NCBI GenBank assembly: GCA_964560325.1
Contig: CAZLLV010000569.1
Coordinates: 1 to 9,313 of the forward strand
DNA: 9,313 bases
Direction of reading: 5' to 3'
Source of the DNA: CAZLLV01 sp964560325
Lineage (GTDB): Bacteria; Acidobacteriota; Thermoanaerobaculia; Multivoradales; DATKCC01
The translations under genes were made by a program, and so were the position numbers. Positions 5,804 to 9,313 of the stretch are shown here, in pieces. The first letter of the stretch is position 1; every line of letters starts with the position of its first letter. The notes under the pieces are model-generated. The model was not told the origin of the DNA and searched no databases. It worked only from the letters and a program-made list of their open reading frames with translations.

Positions 5804-6784
5804 ATGCAGTACACCAAGCTCGGCCGCACCGGCCTCGACGTTTCCCGCATCTGCCTCGGCTGCATGAGCTACGGCGACCCGGAGTGGCGCGAGTGGGTGC
5901 TGCCGGAGGGCGACGCGCGGCCGTTCTTCGAGCGCGCGCTCGAGCTCGGGATCAACTTCTTCGACACCGCCGACATGTACTCGCTCGGTCGCAGCGAGGA
6001 GATCGTCGGCAAGGCGCTCGGCGAGCTCGCCCGCCGCGACGAGGTGGTGATCGCGACGAAGGTCTATTTTCCGACGGGCGACGGGCGCAACGACCGGGGC
6101 CTCGGGAGAAAGCACGTGCTGTCGGCGATCGACGCCTCGCTACGTCGCCTCGGCACCGATTACGTCGACCTCTACCAGATCCACCGGTGGGACGACGAGA
6201 CGCCGATCGAGGAGACGCTCGAAGCCCTCCACGACGTCGTGCGTGCCGGCAAGGCCCGCTACGTCGGCGCTTCGTCGATGTTCGCGTGGCAGCTCGCCAA
6301 GTCGCTCTACCTCGCCGACCTGCACGGCTGGACGCGATTCGTCTCGATGCAGAACCACTACAACCTGGTCTACCGGGAGGAGGAGCGCGAGATGATCCCG
6401 CTCTGTCTGGATCAGGGGCTCGGCGTCATCCCGTGGAGCCCGCTCGCGCGCGGGCTGCTCGCCGGCACCCGGACCCGCGGCGGCGAAGAGAAGACCGCGC
6501 GGGCGGCGGACGACGATTACTCGCGGAGGCTGTACAGCGAGGATGCGGACTTCGACGTGGCCGACCGCTGCGTGGAGGTGGCGCGGAGCCTCGGCGTCAC
6601 GCCGCCGCAGGTGGCGCTCGCCTGGCTGCTCCGGCAGCCCGCGGTGACGGCGCCGATCGTCGGCTCGACGAAGGTCGAGCACCTGGAGCAGGCGGTGGGG
6701 GCGCTCGACGTGGAGCTGTCGGACGAGGACGTGAAGCAGCTCGAGGAGCCGTACGTGCCGCACCCGGTGCTCGGGCATTCTTGA
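5804..6784 (+). CDS. Aldo/keto reductase, NADPH-dependent type
   Basis: The 326-residue protein is a TIM-barrel oxidoreductase that reduces aldehydes or ketones with NADPH. The catalytic tetrad is visible: D54 and Y59 in FFDTADMYS, K86 in IATKVYF, and H127 in YQIHRWD. The cofactor-side motifs IPWSPLARGLLAG and the C-terminal APIVGSTKVEHLEQA are also typical. It resembles the general-stress and voltage-channel-beta-like branch of the superfamily; the true substrate cannot be read from sequence. AGGAGG at 5793-5798 overlaps the arsC stop codon and sits five nt before the ATG, so the two genes should be translated from one mRNA. The C-terminus is short, with no extra domain. Confidence 0.94.
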   Translation: MQYTKLGRTGLDVSRICLGCMSYGDPEWREWVLPEGDARPFFERALELGINFFDTADMYSLGRSEEIVGKALGELARRDEVVIATKVYFPTGDGRNDRGLGRKHVLSAIDASLRRLGTDYVDLYQIHRWDDETPIEETLEALHDVVRAGKARYVGASSMFAWQLAKSLYLADLHGWTRFVSMQNHYNLVYREEEREMIPLCLDQGLGVIPWSPLARGLLAGTRTRGGEEKTARAADDDYSRRLYSEDADFDVADRCVEVARSLGVTPPQVALAWLLRQPAVTAPIVGSTKVEHLEQAVGALDVELSDEDVKQLEEPYVPHPVLGHS

Positions 6785-6810
6785 GGGTTCGACCGGGTGT
6801 GCCTGCGCCG

Positions 6811-6982
6811 GCGGTTCCGGGCGGGGGGCGCTCGCGCCTCCGGCACGGCTCGGCTGTTGTCCCTTCCACCGTAGGCCTCGCCTGGGTTCGCTGCGCGGGG
6901 CAACGGGCGTTCTCTCCAGGCTGGCGTGCTGGCTCCGCTTGCTCAACCGCCTCCAGCGCGAGCGCCCCCGGCCCGGAACCGC
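6811..6982. repeat. 172-bp inverted-repeat element, copy A
   Basis: The 27-bp arms 6811-6837 and 6956-6982 pair at 26 of 27 positions, with a G-G mismatch at 6823/6970. The 118-bp interior shares long blocks with copy B, including AGGCCTCGCCTGGGTTCGCT and GGCTCCGCTTGCTCAACC. An inner stem, GTTGTCCC with GGGGCAAC (6855-6862 and 6897-6904), is specific to this copy. The element lies between the aldo/keto reductase stop and the convergent gene at 7040. No transposase or coding sequence is inside. It could be a MITE-like or REP-like element, or a large transcribed hairpin. Confidence 0.8.
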
Positions 6983-7003
6983 GGGTTCGGTGGTGGGTGT
7001 GAT

Positions 7004-7032
7004 GGCGGGCCGGCCACGGGGACCGGCCCGCC
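7004..7032 (-). terminator. GC-rich hairpin after the unknown gene, possible terminator
   Basis: A perfect 10-bp stem (GGCGGGCCGG at 7004-7013 with its complement at 7023-7032) closes a 9-nt loop. It starts 7 nt past the stop codon of the minus-strand gene. No T-run follows, so it may work with Rho, or serve to protect the 3' end. Confidence 0.5.
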
Positions 7033-7039
7033 AGTGGGT

Positions 7040-7600
7040 TCACCTCAGCTTGCGCAGCTCGTCCATGAGGATGGCGCCCGCTCGTTCGAGCACCCCGGCG
7101 GGTACGGCGGCCAGGAACTGCGACAGCGCGAGCGGTTGGCTGCGCAGGTCGGCGAGGCGGGTGAGGTCGTCGGCGAGGGAGGTGTTTTCCAGCACGGCGG
7201 AGCCGACGGTGGCGACGCCGGCGCCGTCGAACGTCAGGTGGAGTCGGTCGTCGGCGCCGCGCAGGAAGCGGAACCGGCGGGGGCGTTCGGCGAGGTGGAG
7301 GGCGGCGGCGGTGAGGTGGGCGAGGTCGCCGTGGGCGGGTGAGCTCGCGGGGTCGTCGAAGGTCACCCGCGGCGCCCGTTCGCCGAGGCCGTAGACGGCC
7401 CAGAGCGGCGGTCCGTCGCCCCACAGGCGCGTGACGCGCCACGGGCCGGGCAGCTCGCCTTCGGGTACGGCGGGGGCGAATTCGCGTTGGTCGAGCTCGG
7501 CGAAGAGGGCCGGGGTGAAGGCGTTGTCGGGGAGGGGGCGGCCGGGGTCGGTCCGGTCGGTGGGGGAGGAGGGGGTAGAATTCTCGTCACGGCGTCGCAT
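7040..7600 (-). CDS. Hypothetical protein of 186 residues
   Basis: I do not recognise this protein. The first 30 residues are polar and Pro-rich. A mixed region with Trp and aromatic residues follows (PGPWRVTRLWGDGPPLWAVY, 51-70), and the C-terminal third is helical (ENTSLADDLTRLADL to LERAGAILMDELRKLR). There is no signal peptide, membrane segment or cysteine-based motif, so it is probably cytosolic. The coding call rests on AAGGAG at 7613-7608, seven nt before the ATG; on a promoter about 100 nt upstream; and on a hairpin directly after the stop. It stands alone between two repeat-bearing gaps. The overlapping plus-strand frames are antisense and lack start signals. Confidence 0.72.
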   Translation of the reverse strand: MRRRDENSTPSSPTDRTDPGRPLPDNAFTPALFAELDQREFAPAVPEGELPGPWRVTRLWGDGPPLWAVYGLGERAPRVTFDDPASSPAHGDLAHLTAAALHLAERPRRFRFLRGADDRLHLTFDGAGVATVGSAVLENTSLADDLTRLADLRSQPLALSQFLAAVPAGVLERAGAILMDELRKLR

Positions 7601-7656
7601 GGCGTAGCTCCTTGCGTCGTCGAGGGCAGGGTGGCGGTTGCACCCGCTGCCTTGCC

Positions 7657-7675
7657 CGCTTGGTTCGGTGGTGGG
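7657..7675 (+). repeat. Third, partial copy of the repeat tail (CGCTTGGTTCGGTGGTGGG)
   Basis: The same tail directly follows copy A (6980-6997) and copy B (8051-8068). Here the preceding 172-bp body is missing, so it looks like a truncated or separately mobile end. It lies in the leader of the 7040-7600 gene. Confidence 0.55.
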
Positions 7676-7690
7676 CCGCTGCCGCAGCCC
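7673..7690 (-). other. Leader hairpin of the 7040-7600 gene
   Basis: The minus-strand sequence GGGCTGCGGCAGCGGCCC folds into a 7-bp stem with one G-U pair and a GGCA loop. It sits at the predicted 5' end of the transcript and may stabilise it. Confidence 0.35.
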
Positions 7691-7705
7691 GGGCTCAATG
7701 GACTT

Positions 7706-7734
7706 ACGCTACAATAACGCCGTGCAGACGTCAA
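7706..7734 (-). promoter_or_regulatory. Sigma70-like promoter of the unknown gene
   Basis: TTGACG (7734-7729) and TAGCGT (7711-7706) are separated by exactly 17 bp on the minus strand. This predicts a transcript starting near 7699 with a leader of about 100 nt. Confidence 0.5.
7710..7715 (+). promoter_or_regulatory. Possible plus-strand -10 box TACAAT pointing into repeat B
   Basis: TACAAT lies 6 nt before a GTG at 7722, the same geometry as the leaderless genes in this window. The frame it would open runs through repeat copy B and looks non-coding. If the box is active, it may transcribe the repeat region as RNA. It overlaps the minus-strand promoter. Confidence 0.25.
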
Positions 7735-7753
7735 GCAAGAAGCCGACAACCTC

Positions 7754-7804
7754 TTGTCATCCTGCCTGTCCTGCGAAGCCGAAGGGACCGAGAGGGAAGG
7801 ATCC
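7754..7804 (+). repeat. Possible diverged short intergenic repeat (TTGTCATCCTG...AAGGATCC)
   Basis: The ends ATCCT and AGGAT are inverted, and the middle contains GCGAAG. The layout resembles a short palindromic intergenic repeat of the form TGTCATCCTGAGC...GGATC that I recall from several bacterial genomes. Only one copy is seen here, so this is tentative. Confidence 0.25.
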
Positions 7805-7881
7805 GGGCGGGGGGCGGCACGATGACGGCGAGCCGTGGGCGACGTCCGGGCGAGGTGACCGAAACGGGCGTGCCTACGCTG

Positions 7882-8053
7882 GCGTTCCCGGTCCGGGGGC
7901 ATTCGCGCCTCCGGCACGACTCGGCTGGTCGGACGCCGGGCGAGGCCTCGCCTGGGTTCGCTGCGCGGGTGAGGTGGGCGTTCCCCCCGAGCGGGCGTGC
8001 CGGCTCCGCTTGCTCAACCACCTCCAGCGCGAATGCCCCCGGACCAGGAACGC
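7882..8053. repeat. 172-bp inverted-repeat element, copy B
   Basis: It has the same total length, arm length (27 bp) and interior length (118 bp) as copy A, in the same orientation. Arms 7882-7908 and 8027-8053 pair at 26 of 27 positions, with a C-A mismatch at 7889/8046. The inner pair CCGGCACG/CGTGCCGG (7911-7918 with 7996-8003) is exact here and has one G-U in copy A. Relative to copy A, five stem columns changed on both arms while keeping base pairs. Confidence 0.8.
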
Positions 8054-8068
8054 TTGGTTCGGTGGCGG

Positions 8069-8452
8069 CCAACCTTTCATCCGTCACCACAGGCCGTCCC
8101 GCAGGCGCTCGAGCGAACTCGCCTTGACTCCTGGTGAAGGCAGGGCTAACCTGCCACCAGTCCGAGTCACTGGCACCTCTCCGGCTGGGCAGGAGATCGA
8201 TCCAAAGGAGCCTCTTCCCCGAAGAAGGCGGCACCTCTTCCGCCTCGATGTGACCAGCGACTGCTTCGACGGTTTAGACTGCCGACTGTGCTATTTCGCC
8301 ACCTGCATCAATGGAAGGGGGACAATTCAGTTCCCGGCCACACCGGCCCGAGTCCCTACACGGCAAGATCTCCTCTGAACCCGTCGACTAGCAAAGATGA
8401 CAGCTACGATCGCCTCCCAGCAGGCCGCCCGAGCGAAAGGAGAGAGGGACTC
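8069..8452. other. Gene-free stretch leading into the low-GC segment
   Basis: I find no convincing gene on either strand. The open frames crossing it (for example plus 8288 onward and minus 8327 onward) have no start signals, have Arg/Pro/Ser-rich translations, or are antisense to the metallophosphoesterase. It holds the hairpin at 8131-8160 and a short direct repeat, CCTCTTCC (8211-8218 and 8234-8241). It may be a leader, a decayed gene or the edge of an inserted segment. Confidence 0.5.
8131..8160 (+). other. Bulged hairpin, possible structured RNA element
   Basis: CTGGT pairs with ACCAG (8131-8135 with 8156-8160) and GGCAGG with CCTGCC (8139-8144 with 8150-8155). There is a GAA bulge on one side and a GCTAA loop. 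A competing small stem, CCAGT with ACTGG (8157-8161 with 8169-8173), shares bases with it. No T-run follows, so it is not a clear terminator. Confidence 0.35.
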
Positions 8453-8647
8453 ATGCCTAAGGCGCGGAAGCACTGCCGTAATCCGCACCCTCAGAATCCC
8501 ATCCCCGCAGTATCGCCAGGTCCCCGGAAGACCCGCCTTCTCCCGATCAGGAAAGCGGACCGACCCACACCGCACTCTCTTTCGAGAAGGCCCCGCGACG
8601 TGGAACCGCACACTGATAGACGTGGAGTAAGTTTTCTGCATGCTTGA
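8453..8647 (+). CDS. Possible small basic protein overlapping the metallophosphoesterase start
   Basis: A 64-residue frame begins at ATG 8453, after AAGGAG (8437-8442, 10-nt spacing) continuing into GAGAGG. It ends with a TGA at 8645-8647, inside the metallophosphoesterase start region, an 8-base overlap that would allow translational coupling. The translation is very basic and rich in Pro and Arg, with no motif that I recognise, so it may be a chance frame or only a leader. The ribosome site and the overlap are the sole arguments for it. Confidence 0.3.
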   Translation: MPKARKHCRNPHPQNPIPAVSPGPRKTRLLPIRKADRPTPHSLSRRPRDVEPHTDRRGVSFLHA

Positions 8648-9313
8648 GATAAAGGTCGTACAGGTTGGGGACATCCATTTCCCCGAGTCCCGAGGGCAAA
8701 CCCGTGTCGACTTGAAGGATAAGTCCTTCCCACCGGATGTGAGGGACGCTGTCACGGTCTCCCCCCTCCAGAACTCCGTCCGACAGTTGCTCCGGGAATC
8801 GGACGGCGCGGATGCGCTCTTAATTTGCGGCGACTTAACATCGCGTGGCGATTTGGCGCAATACAAGGACTGTGCGGACTATCTGAATGAAGCCCTTGAG
8901 CTTGAAAAATGGGCGCCTAATGGTCTGCATATAGTCCCCGGCAATCATGACGTAAACCTTCAGGAGGCAAAGGCAAGCACAAATCTATTCGATAAATTTC
9001 GCCCTTTAGAGAGGGTTTGGAAGACCAAGAATCTTTCTGTGCTAGCGGCTGATGCTGCCCGCCAAACAACATTAGTAAAGAGTAAGGCGCGCATCAGGGT
9101 CATCTCGTTGAACTCATGCATTGGTTGTCAAGAGGTGCGGTACCTCCCCACCTCCATTCAGTCCGAGTTAGGCAAACTTCTTCAAGAGTTTGAAGCGAGA
9201 TCCTCTATTGATGATGCCTTTAAACTCATCGGGGAATCACTCGATACCCCAGCTTTCCACAGTGACCACCTCGACTCTCTAAACGAAGTTCTCCTCAGCC
9301 TGGAACCCAACGA
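8640..9313 (+). CDS. Calcineurin-like metallophosphoesterase, N-terminal part, cut by the window edge
   Basis: The visible 224 codons carry the family's metal-binding motifs in order: VGDIHFP (D11, H13), CGDLTSRGD (D65) and PGNHDV (N102, H103, D104). Later His motifs would lie past the edge or near SLNS (about 160). The family hydrolyses phosphomonoesters, phosphodiesters or nucleotides using two metal ions; the substrate is unknown here. No signal peptide is seen, so it is cytosolic. ATG 8640 is the first start after an in-frame stop at 8628-8630. TAAGTT ends 6 nt upstream (leaderless-like), and GGAG at 8624-8627 is rather far. G+C is far below that of its neighbours and codons such as TTA, ATA and AAA are used freely, which suggests horizontal transfer. 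The insert between the second and third motifs (about 35 residues) is fairly short. Confidence 0.88.
   Translation, partial: MLEIKVVQVGDIHFPESRGQTRVDLKDKSFPPDVRDAVTVSPLQNSVRQLLRESDGADALLICGDLTSRGDLAQYKDCADYLNEALELEKWAPNGLHIVPGNHDVNLQEAKASTNLFDKFRPLERVWKTKNLSVLAADAARQTTLVKSKARIRVISLNSCIGCQEVRYLPTSIQSELGKLLQEFEARSSIDDAFKLIGESLDTPAFHSDHLDSLNEVLLSLEPN

Noticed and set aside
5410..7002. A 530-residue plus-strand frame over arsC and the aldo/keto reductase
   Set aside because: It is out of frame with both genes, is Arg/Gly-rich and runs on into repeat copy A. It is a codon-bias shadow.
6811..8053. Copies A and B as ends of one composite transposon around the 7040-7600 gene
   Set aside because: No transposase gene is present between or inside the copies, and I found no target-site duplication outside them. 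A looser cassette idea is kept as a finding.
6811..8068. Repeats considered as a CRISPR array
   Set aside because: Only two full copies exist, they are 172 bp long and about 900 bp apart, and a gene lies between them. There are no regular short repeats and spacers.
7722..8378. GTG-started frame after the TACAAT box
   Set aside because: The translation crosses repeat copy B and has no domain or protein-like pattern. The box may still start an RNA, so only the promoter is listed, at low confidence.
8327..8866. A 179-residue minus-strand frame
   Set aside because: It is antisense to the metallophosphoesterase motifs and extends into the gene-free region without any start signal.

Overview
This is a GC-rich bacterial chromosome segment; one counted 60-base stretch in the aldo/keto reductase gene is 77% G+C. 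It carries nine genes or gene parts that I can support well, plus one doubtful small ORF. The gene set does not fix the phylum: a subtilase, a patatin-like phospholipase, an orphan [2Fe-2S] subunit, a PqqB-like lipoprotein, PdxH, a small secreted Cys-rich protein, ArsC and an aldo/keto reductase. High G+C, a secreted Cys-rich mini-protein and TANNNT boxes sitting 6-9 nt before start codons would fit a free-living soil or sediment bacterium such as an acidobacterium. That placement is a guess.

Layout. 1-989 (-): N-terminal part of a secreted S8 (subtilisin-like) protease, running off the left edge. 1068-2282 (-): patatin-like phospholipase. 2291-2326: strong intrinsic terminator for the minus strand. 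2469-3002 (-): two-cluster [2Fe-2S] subunit of the xanthine/CO-dehydrogenase family, without its partner subunits. 3068-4099 (+): divergent metallo-beta-lactamase-fold lipoprotein resembling PqqB. 4114-4773 (-): PdxH, convergent with the lipoprotein. 4863-5213 (-): small secreted protein with eight cysteines. 5345-5794 and 5804-6784 (+): arsenate reductase and aldo/keto reductase in a tight two-gene operon. 7040-7600 (-): unrecognised 186-residue protein with its own promoter. 7601-8452: gene-free stretch holding repeats and hairpins. 8453-8647 (+): doubtful small ORF. 8640-9313 (+): N-terminal part of a calcineurin-like metallophosphoesterase, cut by the right edge, with much lower G+C (47% over 8881-9060).

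Two structural themes stand out. First, at least four genes have a -10-like box 6-9 nt before the start codon and no Shine-Dalgarno sequence, which predicts leaderless mRNAs; other genes in the same window have textbook Shine-Dalgarno sites. Second, two 172-bp copies of an inverted-repeat element (6811-6982 and 7882-8053) differ at seven stem columns, and five of these are changed on both arms so that pairing is kept.

The window looks like housekeeping chromosome on the left and centre, and a repeat-rich junction into a compositionally foreign segment on the right. The metallophosphoesterase is the first gene of that segment, so the most likely place for an undescribed accessory system is beyond position 9313.
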